64,000 nucleotides of DNA from Pseudomonadota bacterium (GCA_021843755.1 JAKBWB010000003.1:62001-126000); one strand, 5' to 3'. Shown: positions 20,056-29,114, numbered from the stretch's first letter. Numbers and translations are program-made. The notes: generated by a model from the letters alone, not told the origin.

Positions 20056-21324
20056 ATGCCCGCCACCCATGCCCGGTCGTACTATGCCGCCTCGGTTCAC
20101 GTTCCCGCCCCGAGGCCGCCGCTGCGCGGCTGCGAGCGCGCCGCAGTCTGTGTCGTCGGCGGGGGGATCGCCGGTTGCTCGGCGGCACTGCATCTGGCCG
20201 AGCGGGGCTATTCGGTGGTCCTGCTCGAGCAGCACCGGATCGGCTGGGGTGCCTCCGGCCGCAGCGGCGGGGAAGTCCTGCACGGCGTGGCGTGTGCCCA
20301 GGAGACGCTCGACCGGCTGATCGGCGCGGACGGCTCGCGGGTCGTCTGGGAAGTGGCCAGCGAGGCGGTCAGTCTCACCCGCGCCCTGATCGAGCAGCAT
20401 CGGATCGAGTGCGATTGGACCGACGGCTATATGCTCGCCGCGCTCAAGCGCCGTCACGACCGTGAGTTGCGCGCTCATATCGAGGCGCTGCAGACCCGGT
20501 TCGACTATGGCACCGTCCGCTACGTGCCCGGCGATGAGCTGCGGGCCACCCTTGCCAGCCGCCGCTACCGCAGCGCGATGTTCGACGCCAATGGCGCACA
20601 TCTGCATCCCCTGGCCTACACATTGGGACTGGCGGAAGCGGCCGAGCGCGCCGGCGTACACCTGTTCGAGGGCACGTGCGCCTTGCAGGTCGCACCCGGC
20701 CGGGTGCGCACCGAAGCCGGCGAGGTGCGCGCCGATCATGTCGTCCTGTGCGGCAACGCCTCCCTCGGCCCGGCCGCCCCGGCGCTCGCCGCCAAGATCA
20801 TTCCCGTCACCGCCCACGTGATCGCCACCGAGCGGCTCGGCGCGGCGCGCGCCACCGCCCTGATCGCCAACGGCGCGGCGGTCAGCGACATGAACTGGGT
20901 GCTCGATTACTTCCGCCGCACCGCCGATCATCGGCTGCTGTTCGGCGGCCCGATCAGCTATGGCCGCGGCGCGGACTTCGACGCCGGGGCCGCGACGCGC
21001 AAACGGCTGCTGCGGGTCTTCCCGCAGCTCGCCGCTGCGCGCATCGAGTACGCCTGGAGCGGACTGCTCGACCTGACCCGGAACCGCGCGCCGCACTTCG
21101 GCCGGCTGCTGCCCGGCGTGTACTTCGCGCAGGGGTTCTGCGGCCACGGCATCGCGCTCGCGGGCATGGCCGGCAAGCTCATCGCGGAGGCGATCGCCGG
21201 GCAGGCCGAGCGCTTCGACGTGTTCGCGCGCATCCCGCACCGGGACTTTCCGGGCGGCCTGCGCGCGCGCCGCCCGCTGCTCGCGCTGGCGATGCTTTAC
21301 TACCGGCTGCGGGACCTGCTGTAG
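20056..21324 (+). CDS. puuB: Gamma-glutamylputrescine oxidoreductase (FAD-dependent, DAO family)
   Basis: A 422-residue flavoenzyme that would oxidise gamma-glutamylputrescine to the aldehyde, step two of the Puu pathway. The FAD dinucleotide motif is VCVVGGGIAGCSAALHLAERG (about residues 31-51) with LLEQHRIGWGASGRSGGEV following. FGRLLPGVYFAQGFCGHGIALAGMAGKLIAEAI is the C-terminal FAD-closing segment. Length and order match E. coli PuuB (426 aa). An AGGAGC ribosome site precedes the ATG. The aldehyde dehydrogenase puuC is not in the window. Confidence 0.88.
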   Translation: MPATHARSYYAASVHVPAPRPPLRGCERAAVCVVGGGIAGCSAALHLAERGYSVVLLEQHRIGWGASGRSGGEVLHGVACAQETLDRLIGADGSRVVWEVASEAVSLTRALIEQHRIECDWTDGYMLAALKRRHDRELRAHIEALQTRFDYGTVRYVPGDELRATLASRRYRSAMFDANGAHLHPLAYTLGLAEAAERAGVHLFEGTCALQVAPGRVRTEAGEVRADHVVLCGNASLGPAAPALAAKIIPVTAHVIATERLGAARATALIANGAAVSDMNWVLDYFRRTADHRLLFGGPISYGRGADFDAGAATRKRLLRVFPQLAAARIEYAWSGLLDLTRNRAPHFGRLLPGVYFAQGFCGHGIALAGMAGKLIAEAIAGQAERFDVFARIPHRDFPGGLRARRPLLALAMLYYRLRDLL

Positions 21325-21337
21325 GGTCGATCCCTGG

Positions 21338-21694
21338 CTATTGCTTGACCGGCTTCGTCATCGCATGGTGTGCCAGACCGAGCTTCTCCAGCGTCGCCTT
21401 GTCCACATGACCGCTCGCCTCGAGGCCATGGGACTTCTGAAACGCCGCAAGAGCCTTCTTGGTCATCGGTCCCCAGCTGCCATCAACTTTCAGATGCGCG
21501 CCATGCATGTTGAGCGCACGCTGGATCTTCATCACCCAGGCCTTGTGCGCCGCGGAGGACCATTTGCCCTTCTTCATCGCGGTGTGGTGGGCCCAGGCAC
21601 CCTGATGAGCGGAGGCCGTCACAGGGCTTGCCATCGCTGCCGGAACCAGCGCCAAAGCAAACAGCGCCATCGCGCCAACCCATACTTTCTTCAT
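21338..21694 (-). CDS. Secreted peptidoglycan-binding domain protein
   Basis: A 118-residue exported protein. The start at 21694 (MKKVWVGAMALFALALVPAAMA) follows an AGGGTG ribosome site; a GTG nine bases earlier overlaps that site and is less likely. After the signal peptide comes a His/Lys-rich spacer, then a PG_binding_1 repeat: AWVMKIQRALNMHGAHLKVDGSWGPMTKKALAAFQKSHGLEASGHVDKATLEKLGL. Such domains anchor proteins to the cell wall. No catalytic domain is attached, so it may be a structural or adaptor protein. Confidence 0.8.
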   Translation of the reverse strand: MKKVWVGAMALFALALVPAAMASPVTASAHQGAWAHHTAMKKGKWSSAAHKAWVMKIQRALNMHGAHLKVDGSWGPMTKKALAAFQKSHGLEASGHVDKATLEKLGLAHHAMTKPVKQ

Positions 21695-21943
21695 GTGTTT
21701 CACCCTGCTGTAGGAATTCCAAACCCAGGAAACGTCCTATTCACACCTCCATCCTACACCTGACGAGGCGTCCTATAGCTCACAATTTGCAGGAATTCAC
21801 AACAAGCTGTAGCTCGACCTGGAGTTGATGTTGGCGGGCACTGGAATCCACCCCCCTGGGGAGGCCGAGCGCCTGGGCGCCGATTCCAGGCCTGAAAGTC
21901 GCCTGAGCCGGCCTGTCTGTCTCCTTATGGAGACATCGATCCG

Positions 21944-22969
21944 TCACAGCAACTCGGCGATCTGCACCGCATTGAGCGCCGCGCCCTTGAGGAGCTGATC
22001 GCCCGCCACGAACAGCGCGATCGAGCGGCCGCTCGGATCGGACAGGTCCGCGCGGATACGGCCGACCAGGATCGCATCGGCGCCCGAGGCATCGGCCGGC
22101 ATGGGGAAATAATTGCGTTCCCGATCGTCGACCAGCTTCACCCCCGGGGCGGCGCCGATCAGTTCACGCACCGTGTCCGGCGTGATCGGCCGCTCGCACT
22201 CGAAGTTGATGGCGATCGAATGCGCGCGCAGCACCGGCACACGCACGCAGGTCGCCGTGACGCGGATGGACTCGTCGCCGTAGATCTTGCGGGTCTCGTA
22301 CAGCGCCTTCAGCTCCTCCTCGTTGTAGCCGTTGTCGGGATCGACGGGCGAGTTGTGGCTGAAGAGGTTGAAGGCATACGGGTGCGGCAGGACGCGCGGC
22401 GTGAACGGCTGCTGCTGCAGATAGGCGCGGGTCGCCTCGCGCAGCTCCGCCATCGCGGCGGCGCCGCCGCCCGAGGCCGCCTGATAGGTCGAGAGAATCA
22501 GCCGCCTGATCGGGTTGCGGCGGTGTATCGGCCACAGCGGCGTGATCGCGATGATGGTCGAGCAGTTGGGATTGGCGATGATGCCGCGGTGGGTCTTGAC
22601 CATCTGCGGATTGATCTCGGGCACGACCAGCGGCACGGCCGGATCGCGCCGGAACGCCGAGGAGTTGTCGACCACGACCGCGCCCTGCCGCACCGCGAGC
22701 GGCGCGAACCGCTTGGAGATGGCCCCGCCGGCGGAAAACAGCGCGATATCGACGCCGCGAAACGAGTCCTCCGCGAGCGCCTCGACCCCGAGCGGCTCGC
22801 CGCGAAACGTCAGCGTCTTGCCGGCCGAGCGCTCCGAGGCGAGCAGGCGCAGCTTCGCGAGCGGAAACGCCCGCTGCTCGAGGCAGCGCAGCAGCTCGAC
22901 ACCGACGGCCCCGGTGGCACCGACGACCGCGACCACCGGCGAGGCGCCGGCCGAACGACCAGATGACAT
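21944..22969 (-). CDS. asd: Aspartate-semialdehyde dehydrogenase
   Basis: A 341-residue enzyme that reduces aspartyl phosphate to aspartate semialdehyde with NADPH, the branch point for lysine/diaminopimelate, methionine and threonine. VVAVVGATGAVGVELLRCLEQR binds NADP, the catalytic Cys136 is in NPNCSTI, and the substrate-binding His lies in RVPVLRAHSI. Start 22969 is chosen because a GGAG lies 7 bases upstream; an ATG at 22987 is also in frame. The ~390 bases upstream form a hairpin-rich leader that ends in an intrinsic terminator, so expression probably depends on read-through. Confidence 0.94.
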   Translation of the reverse strand: MSSGRSAGASPVVAVVGATGAVGVELLRCLEQRAFPLAKLRLLASERSAGKTLTFRGEPLGVEALAEDSFRGVDIALFSAGGAISKRFAPLAVRQGAVVVDNSSAFRRDPAVPLVVPEINPQMVKTHRGIIANPNCSTIIAITPLWPIHRRNPIRRLILSTYQAASGGGAAAMAELREATRAYLQQQPFTPRVLPHPYAFNLFSHNSPVDPDNGYNEEELKALYETRKIYGDESIRVTATCVRVPVLRAHSIAINFECERPITPDTVRELIGAAPGVKLVDDRERNYFPMPADASGADAILVGRIRADLSDPSGRSIALFVAGDQLLKGAALNAVQIAELL

Positions 22970-22994
22970 GTGCAGACTCCGATCCATAGGTTCA

Positions 22995-23033
22995 GAAAAA
23001 ACGAAGGCCCCGACGGTCGCGTCCGGCGGGGCC
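22995..23033 (-). terminator. Intrinsic terminator or attenuator upstream of asd
   Basis: On the minus strand the 7-bp arms GGCCCCG and CGGGGCC, with an inner CGG/CCG pairing, form a strong stem followed by TTCGTTTTTTC. It lies 26 bases before the asd ATG and downstream of a good minus-strand promoter. It would therefore end a leader RNA of about 350 bases before asd, or act as an attenuator. Confidence 0.75.
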
Positions 23034-23350
23034 TCTGGGTGTCTTCGCGACTTTAGAGTCCTGCCCCGACACGTCTTCATGCCGTTCCAGACAGCACTTG
23101 CCGTATCTCGGTCCTTGCAAGCCTTGGGGCTTGCAAGGACCTTTGGGCCGGTTCGCGGTTCTTCGTGGGGCGGCGCTGAGGCGGGTGAACGGTTACCCGT
23201 TCGCTGCCTCCGCCGCGCAGGCCCATTCTGCTTCGCCATCCTGGCTTCGCAGAATGCCCAGGGTGGCCGCCATGGCCACCCGTGCGACGCATGCGTCGCA
23301 CCCCCGCGCGTAACTTCCCGCCCTCTCGGCGGTAGGCACGTCGTTCGTGC
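23034..23350 (-). ncRNA. Hairpin-rich leader or small RNA upstream of asd
   Basis: About 320 bases between a sigma70-type promoter and the terminator before asd. On the minus strand the segment holds a series of inverted repeats: CCGCC/GGCGG near the 5' end, the 20-base palindrome GTGCGACGCATGCGTCGCAC, GGGTGGCC/GGCCACCC, CATTCTGC/GCAGAATG, AACGG/CCGTT inside a longer imperfect stem, and a 14-bp perfect stem GGTCCTTGCAAGCC with loop CCAA. No signature of RNase P RNA, tmRNA or 6S RNA was found and no lysine riboswitch core is recognised. It could be a stand-alone RNA or an attenuating asd leader; this is inference. Confidence 0.45.
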
Positions 23351-23357
23351 GGCTGCC

Positions 23358-23386
23358 ATTATATCCAGGTCCGCGAACCGGCGCAA
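23358..23386 (-). promoter_or_regulatory. Sigma70-type promoter for the asd leader
   Basis: Minus strand: -35 TTGCGC at 23386-23381, a 17-base spacer, and a consensus -10 TATAAT at 23363-23358. Transcription would begin near 23351 and run through the hairpin array to the terminator and asd. The sequence TTGCGCCGGTTC at the -35 recurs in the promoter proposed upstream of rlmKL. Confidence 0.7.
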
Positions 23387-23698
23387 GGGACAGGACGACT
23401 CTCACATGTGCCGCCGGACGCCCTGCTTCACTGCGCACGCAATGCCGCCGTGGCTGGCGTGCGCGGACGTTGCGCAAATGGCTCATACCGGCGGGGTCAC
23501 TCGCCTCCGTGTTCGTTCCAGCGCCGCGCCCTGTAAAGGCCGCCGGGACCACCGGGGCGGCGCCAGCTGCGAGCCGCCCCAAAACGTGACCGCGGGCACG
23601 AGCAACGGCACCCGATCTTGGTAAAACCTGCGCTCAAGCGCGCCCCGATACCGATCACCCGGCGAACCCGCCGCCGCGAACGCCGGCCGGAGAGTTCG
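23387..23698. other. Gap between the asd promoter and the HD-GYP gene
   Basis: About 310 bases with no convincing gene. It lies behind the divergent asd promoter and ends with a GGAGAG ribosome site 5 bases before the HD-GYP ATG at 23699. Open frames on both strands here look like composition effects. No repeat or hairpin of note was found. Confidence 0.4.
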
Positions 23699-25110
23699 AT
23701 GAATGCAGCCGCAGATCAGGCCCGAATTCCCGACTGGCTGATATCCCAGCCGGTCCGTACCGGCGCGACGATACGCCTCGCGCAGATCATCGGAGCGCTG
23801 AGCTACGCTCTCGACCTCACCCCGAGGGCCAGCCGCCCGGACACTGTCTGCGCGGCTGCTGGATCGGCATGCACACCGGTCGAATGCTCGGGCTCGACCC
23901 GCCGGGGCTGTCCGACCTCTACTACACGCTGCTGCTGAAGGACACCGGCTGCAGCAGCAACGCCGCGCGCCTCTGGGAGCTCTACGGCGGCGATGAGCTG
24001 CGCACCAAGCACGACTTCAAACGGGTCGACTCGCAGAGCCTGCTGCAGCTGGCCCGCTTCGTGCTGCGCCACGCCGGACCCGGCGAAGCGCTGCGCGCAC
24101 GCGTCAAGCGGCTGGTGAACCTGTACCGCAATGGAGATGCGCTCGCCACCGAGCTGGTTCATACGCGTTGCGAGCGGGGTGCGGACATCGTGCGCCGGCT
24201 CGGCTTCAGCCCAGCGGTGGCCGCGGGCATTTTCAGCCTGGACGAGCACTGGAACGGCAAGGGACGGCCGCAGGGCCTGCGCGGCGAATCCATCCCGATC
24301 GGCGCGCGTATTGCGCTGCTCGCCCAGGTCGTCGATGTCTTCAACACCGTCGGCGGCGAACGCGCCGCCGATGCCGAGGTGCGCCGCCGCACGGGCACGT
24401 GGTTCGATCCGCAAGTCAGTCGGGCATTCTTCGCCGTCGGGCGCAGCCGAGCGTTCTGGTCGGGCTTGCGCCCGGAGGGACTCGAGGAGCGCGTGATGGC
24501 GCTCGAGCCCGACGCGAGCACCGTGCTGGTCGATGAGCCACGGCTCGACTCCATCGCGGAAGCGTTCACCGACATCATCGACGCGAAGAGCAGCTTCACC
24601 TACGGGCACAGTCAGCGCGTGGCGCGTTATGCCGATGCGATCGCCGCCGAGCTCGAGGTGCCCGCGTCCCGCCGCCGCTGGTTGCACCGCGCCGCATTGC
24701 TGCACGACATCGGCAAGCTCGGCGTCAGCAACGGCATTCTCGACAAGCCGGGCCGCCTCGATGCCGAGGAATGGGCAGCCGTGAAGCGCCATGCCCGCTT
24801 CACCGAGGAGATCCTGGCGCGCGTGAGCGTGTTCAGCGCACTGGCGCCGATCGCCGGCGCGCATCACGAGCGGCCGGACGGCACGGGTTATCCGAAGCGT
24901 CTGGCCGGCGCGGCGATCCCGCTCGCGACCCGCATCATAACGGCCTGCGACATTTTCGATGCCATCACCGCGGCGCGCCCCTATCGGGCGGCGATGCCGC
25001 TCGAGCGCGCGTTCGAGCTGATGGAGCGCGAGCGCGACACCGCGATCGACGGACGCTGCCTCGAGGCGTTGAAAAGGACCGCGGCCGCCGCAGAGCCCAC
25101 CGCGCCCTGA
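23699..25110 (+). CDS. HD-GYP domain protein with a frameshift near the N-terminus
   Basis: A cyclic-di-GMP phosphodiesterase-type protein. The ATG at 23699 (MNAAADQARIPDWLIS) has a GGAGAG ribosome site. This frame reads RLAQIIGALSYALDLT, then at the CCCC run 23820-23823 coding continues one frame back as EGQPPGHCLRGCWIGMHTGRMLGLD; a single missing C explains it. The remainder (from 23824) carries a degenerate N-terminal HD-like half and a full C-terminal HD-GYP: ALLHDIGKLGVSN and HHERPDGTGYPKRL with the GYP metal/substrate motif. If the shift is real, a 413-residue product could start at ATG 23869. Confidence 0.8.
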
Positions 25111-25152
25111 GGCCTCCCTGCGCCGCCCGCCCCGGCAAGCGCACTCCCGCGC

Positions 25153-27339
25153 TCAGCGCGCGCGCAACTCGAAGCAGCGGTGAATGCGCGGATTGCGCTC
25201 GAAATCGCGCGGCAGCGTCGCCGCGCAGATATCACTCACCCGGTAGCGCACTGCGACATCGGCGTGCAGCTGGAAGCGCTGCGCGTTGGTCGAGAACACG
25301 AGCACCCCCCCGGGAGCGAGCAGCTGCATGCACTGCTCGATCAGCGCGCCGTGATCACGCTGGATGTCGAGCACACCCTGCATGCGCTTGGAATTGGAGA
25401 ACGTCGGCGGATCGAGAAAGATGAGATCGTAGCGGGCCGGCTCGCCGGCCGCATCATGCAGCCACTGGCGGCAATCGGCCTGGACGAGACGATGCGGGCC
25501 GTCCTGCAACGCGTTCAACCGCAGATTGCGGCGCGCCCAATCGAGGTAGGTCCGCGACAGATCGACCGAAGTGGTCGCGACGGCCCCGCCGGCGGCCGCG
25601 TACACGGTCGCGGTGCCGGTGTAGGCGAAAAGGTTGAGAAAGCGCCGGCCGCGGGCCGCGCCGCGCAGCCGCTCGCGGGTGAGGCGATGATCGAGGAACA
25701 GCCCCGTATCGAGATACTCCTCGAAGCTCACCTCGAATCGCAATCCTCCTTCGGTGACGACCGGGTTTTGGCCAGCGAGCGCGTCGCTGCGCGACTCGTC
25801 CTTGCCATACTGCTCGCCGCGCCGGGTACGCCGGCGTGTCCGTACCCTGATCCGCTCGCGCGGCACGCCGGTCACGCGCGGCAGACTCGCCAGCACCTCG
25901 CCGCGCCGCCGGCGCACCGCCTCGGGATCGATGTCCCCTGGAGCGGCGTACTCCTGCACGTAGAGCCAGCGCTCGAGAGGGTCGAGCGTCTCGTACTGGT
26001 CGATGGCAAAGGCATACTCGGGCATGTCGGCGTCATAGAGGCGATAGCAGGAAACCGCCTCGCGCTCGGCCCAGCGCCGCAGCTGCCGCAGATTCTTCGC
26101 CAGCCGGTTGGCAAACATGCGCGCGCCGGGCGTCTCGGCGAGCGGGCTGTCCGGCCGAGCCAGCGAGCCCGGCGGGCGCAGGCTGCGCGGCTCGACGCTC
26201 ATGCGCAACAGCCGGCATTCGATCGCGCCGTTCCACACCGAGTGGGTCCGTGCGGCACGAATCCCCAACTCCATGCCGAACTGCGGCGCCCCGGTCAGCA
26301 CCGCCGCGCGCCAGCCCTGGAAGTGCTCGCGCAGCACCGTGCCGAGCTCCCGATGCGTCGCGCGCGCCTGCTCGAGATCCATCAGGCGTACCCCGTACGG
26401 CGGGTTGGTGCACACGAGCCCCGTGCCCGACCCCACCGGGCGTGCCGCCCGCAGAGGACCGGTCTCGAACTGCACCCATTCGGCAATGCCGGCCCGCTCG
26501 GCGTTGGCGAGAGCGGCGCGCACGGCCGCGCGGTCCAGGTCCCGGCCCCGCAGCATCGGTATCGCCGGCGCGCGCTCGAGGCAGCGCGAACGGGCGGCCT
26601 CCTGGACCGTCCTCCACAGCTGCGCATCGTGGCCGCGCCAGCCGAGGAAGCCAAAATACGCGCGGCCCAGGCTTGGGGCGCGCCGCGCGGCGATCAGCGC
26701 CGCCTCGATCACGAGCGTTCCCGAGCCGCACATCGGATCGAGAAACTCCGCCCCGTCGGCCGCGAGCTGCGGCCAGAGGCTGCGGATCAGCACGCCGGCG
26801 GCCACGTTCTCCTTCAGCGGCGCCTCTCCCGCCTCGCCGCGATAGCCGCGGCGGTGCAGGCTTTCCCCCGAAAGATCGACATAGAGCGTGACGGTCGTGC
26901 CGTGGGCATGCGCATGCACGCGCACATCCGGACGATCCAGCGCGATGCTCGGCCGCGCGCCGCTCGGTGCGCGCATGGCATCCACGATCGCGTCTTTGAG
27001 CTTGAGCGCGCCGAAATGACTGTGGGCAATGGTGGGATGGCGCCCGGTGAACTCGCACGCCAGACTCGCCCCGGCACCCAGGTGCTCGCCCCACGCGACC
27101 GCCCGCGACGCGGCGTAGAACGATTCGGTGTCGGGCGCCTCGAAGCGCGCGATCTGCAGCAGCACGCGATTGGCGAGCCGCGACTCCAGGCAGGCGCGGT
27201 ATGCCGTCTCGAGCGTGCCGGCAAAGCTCACCGCCGCGGATCGCTCGCGCACCGCCTCGGCCCCGAGCGCGGTGAGCTCGGCCGCGAGCAGATCGCCAAG
27301 CCCGCGCGGCGCGGTGGCCAGGAGCGACAGGGGGCTCAC
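25153..27339 (-). CDS. rlmL: Bifunctional 23S rRNA methyltransferase RlmKL (m2G2445 and m7G2069)
   Basis: A 728-residue two-enzyme fusion that methylates G2445 (N2) and G2069 (N7) of 23S rRNA. From the GTG start (SPLSLLATAPRGLGDLLAAEL) come a THUMP RNA-binding domain (to ~residue 160), the RlmL methyltransferase with DPMCGSGTLVIEAAL and TNPPYGVRL, and from about residue 450 the RlmK half with FLNLFAYTGTATVYAA and IFLDPPTFSNS. Both SAM-binding and catalytic motifs are intact. Length is close to E. coli RlmKL (702 aa). A promoter is proposed 285-310 bases upstream. Confidence 0.93.
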   Translation of the reverse strand: MSPLSLLATAPRGLGDLLAAELTALGAEAVRERSAAVSFAGTLETAYRACLESRLANRVLLQIARFEAPDTESFYAASRAVAWGEHLGAGASLACEFTGRHPTIAHSHFGALKLKDAIVDAMRAPSGARPSIALDRPDVRVHAHAHGTTVTLYVDLSGESLHRRGYRGEAGEAPLKENVAAGVLIRSLWPQLAADGAEFLDPMCGSGTLVIEAALIAARRAPSLGRAYFGFLGWRGHDAQLWRTVQEAARSRCLERAPAIPMLRGRDLDRAAVRAALANAERAGIAEWVQFETGPLRAARPVGSGTGLVCTNPPYGVRLMDLEQARATHRELGTVLREHFQGWRAAVLTGAPQFGMELGIRAARTHSVWNGAIECRLLRMSVEPRSLRPPGSLARPDSPLAETPGARMFANRLAKNLRQLRRWAEREAVSCYRLYDADMPEYAFAIDQYETLDPLERWLYVQEYAAPGDIDPEAVRRRRGEVLASLPRVTGVPRERIRVRTRRRTRRGEQYGKDESRSDALAGQNPVVTEGGLRFEVSFEEYLDTGLFLDHRLTRERLRGAARGRRFLNLFAYTGTATVYAAAGGAVATTSVDLSRTYLDWARRNLRLNALQDGPHRLVQADCRQWLHDAAGEPARYDLIFLDPPTFSNSKRMQGVLDIQRDHGALIEQCMQLLAPGGVLVFSTNAQRFQLHADVAVRYRVSDICAATLPRDFERNPRIHRCFELRAR

Positions 27340-27877
27340 GTCAGCACGGCGAGGCCGGCACGGATCGCGCGCGGCGCATGGTGGCTGAAATTCAGCTGCA
27401 TCAATCAGATGTCCCGGTGCGCACGAGCACCCAAACTTGACCCTGCGCTCAACATGTTCCTGACAGCACGCATTGGGTCTCGGCCCCGTGGGACCTTTCA
27501 TCCGGTTCGCACGGCTCAGCGGTCGGACGTGCCTCACTCGGTCGAGCCGAGCGGCGTCTCGGATCCGCTCCACGCGCTTCATGTCCCGCCCGCTCGGCGG
27601 TCGAGGCTTTCGCCAGACTGATATTTTATACAGCCACATGAACCGGCGCAAGTGCGGGATTCGATCGTCTTCGGCCGGCGGACATCGCGCTGCGCGACGT
27701 CCTACCGCCCCCACGGACAATAACGTCAGCCCCGAGCGGTCTCGGCATCTCCTCGAGACCTCAGAACTCGCTTTGCCACAACCTTGGCCGCCGGCGGCTC
27801 CTGGACAAATTCCAGAAAGTCTCCTAGCCTTCGGGGCCTGCCCACCCGGGATCAGATCCACTGACGGAGGAGCCCCC
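27340..27877. other. Intergenic region between rlmKL and sodB
   Basis: A 538-base gap. The minus-strand half (to about 27620) would be the long 5' leader of rlmKL, starting with a CCGCC-GAGC-GGGCGG hairpin; no terminator is seen in it. The plus-strand half leads into sodB and ends in a strong GGAGGAG site. Open frames extend through the region but have no recognisable protein content. Confidence 0.45.
27623..27651 (-). promoter_or_regulatory. Putative sigma70-type promoter upstream of rlmKL
   Basis: Minus strand: -35 TTGCGC at 27651-27646, 17-base spacer, -10 TAAAAT at 27628-27623. The spacer starts CGGTTC exactly as in the asd leader promoter, and 21 bases after the -10 comes ACCGCCGAGCGGGCGGGA, nearly identical to the ACCGCCGAGAGGGCGGGA found 24 bases after the asd -10. 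Confidence 0.55.
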
Positions 27878-28486
27878 GTGACCTTCACACTACCCTCGCT
27901 TCCCTTCGCGCCCGGCGCCCTCGCCGCCCGCGGCATGTGTCAGGAAACGCTCGAGCTGCATCACGGCAAGCATCATCAGGCCTACGTCAATGCGCTGAAC
28001 GGTCTGGTGGAAAAGAACGACACCCTCAAGGGCAAGAGCCTCGAGCAGATCATCACCCTGGCCCACGGCCGCGACGATCTGGTGGGAGTCTTCAACAATG
28101 CCGGCCAGCATTGGAACCACAGCCTGTTCTGGAACTCCCTGGCACCGAACGGCGGCGGCATGCCCGCCAGCCTGGAGAAGAAACTGACCAGCGATTTCGG
28201 CAGCGTCGAGAAATTCAAAGAGGAATTCAAGGCGGCGGCACTCGGGCAATTCGGCTCGGGCTGGGCTTGGCTGATCCTGGACCGCAACGGGCGGCTGAAG
28301 GTCACCAAGACGGGCAATGCCGGCACACCGCTCGCCACCGGCGAGGGCAAGGCGCTGCTGGTGCTCGACGTGTGGGAACACGCGTACTATGTCGACTTCC
28401 GCAATCGGCGGCCCGACTTTACCGACAATTTCCTCGCCCGCCTGGCCAACTTCGAGTTCGCCGCCGCGCAGCTCGCCGCCGCCTGA
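27878..28486 (+). CDS. sodB: Iron superoxide dismutase
   Basis: A 202-residue cytosolic enzyme that dismutates superoxide. Start GTG at 27878 follows a GGAGGAG ribosome site 5 bases away. Metal ligands are His28 (ELHHGKHHQAY), His81 (QHWNHSLFW), Asp164 and His168 (LVLDVWEHAYYVD). Gln77 in NNAGQ is in the position typical of iron-type enzymes. ALGQFGSGWAWL is the family core. The frame is open for 400 bases upstream but without SOD similarity. Confidence 0.95.
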   Translation: MTFTLPSLPFAPGALAARGMCQETLELHHGKHHQAYVNALNGLVEKNDTLKGKSLEQIITLAHGRDDLVGVFNNAGQHWNHSLFWNSLAPNGGGMPASLEKKLTSDFGSVEKFKEEFKAAALGQFGSGWAWLILDRNGRLKVTKTGNAGTPLATGEGKALLVLDVWEHAYYVDFRNRRPDFTDNFLARLANFEFAAAQLAAA

Positions 28487-28550
28487 GCGGCGCTCGTCCA
28501 CCACCGCGCAGGCGCACCGCCCCCGGGCGATGCCTGCGCGGGGCGAGCGA

Positions 28551-29114
28551 TCATCCGCCGGCCGCGGCCGGCTTGCGCGGCGCGGCCACCCACAGCTGCA
28601 GCGTCAGACCGAAATGCGCACCGGCCGCGCAATTGAGATTGCTGCGGACGATCTTCACGGGCAGCGATTCGAACAGCGTCGCGCGCATCTGGCGCAGCAG
28701 CTGGCAATCCGAGGCCGTAAGCCGCTTCGGCTTGCCCGGACCGATGACGATCCGCCGGCGCACCGCCTTCAGCGTCGCCCATTTCACAGCCTTGCCGCGC
28801 AACACTCTGGGCATCTGGAACTGCACCTGCACGCGCGGGGAGCGTAGGTCGCCCGAGGGCGTGCGGCTGCACCGATACGGCAAAACGTTCAGGCTGGAAT
28901 ACGGTGTCTTCAGGCGCGCCAGAATGTCGTAAAAGACATACCACAGCTGGTCGCACGTATAGGTGCGCGGCAGATTGTCCAGGTCCACGATCATGTCGTA
29001 GGTCCGCCAGAGCGCGGGCCGCTGCGGTCCACGGCCGTGCGCCGCGGCAGCCCATGCGCCCACGGGAAATGCCGCGAGGAGGCAGACCAGCATCATGCTT
29101 CGCAAGCGGTTCAT
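28551..29114 (-). CDS. Secreted four-cysteine protein, paralogue C (unknown function)
   Basis: A 187-residue exported protein with signal peptide MNRLRSMMLVCLLAAFPVGAWA. It is a distant relative of the tandem pair at 1963-3135: YTCDQLWYVFYDILARL matches YTCGGLRSEITHLLSRL, YRCSRTPSGDLRSPRVQVQFQMPRVL matches the GCVR...VDVTMQVL stretch, SDCQLLRQMRATLFESLPVK matches GDCDLAEQFRRTFLPAF, and NLNCAAGAHFGLTLQLWVA matches the last cysteine segment. All four cysteines are kept. The start has no strong ribosome site. Likely periplasmic; no known family is recognised. Confidence 0.72.
   Translation of the reverse strand: MNRLRSMMLVCLLAAFPVGAWAAAAHGRGPQRPALWRTYDMIVDLDNLPRTYTCDQLWYVFYDILARLKTPYSSLNVLPYRCSRTPSGDLRSPRVQVQFQMPRVLRGKAVKWATLKAVRRRIVIGPGKPKRLTASDCQLLRQMRATLFESLPVKIVRSNLNCAAGAHFGLTLQLWVAAPRKPAAAGG

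Noticed and set aside
22995-23386. RNase P RNA, tmRNA or 6S RNA upstream of asd.
   Set aside because: The conserved RNase P core (such as GAGGAAAGTCCGGGC) and tmRNA acceptor-end sequences are absent, and no 6S-like pattern was recognised.
25180-27621. An 813-codon open frame on the plus strand.
   Set aside because: Antisense to rlmKL, with no recognisable protein content.
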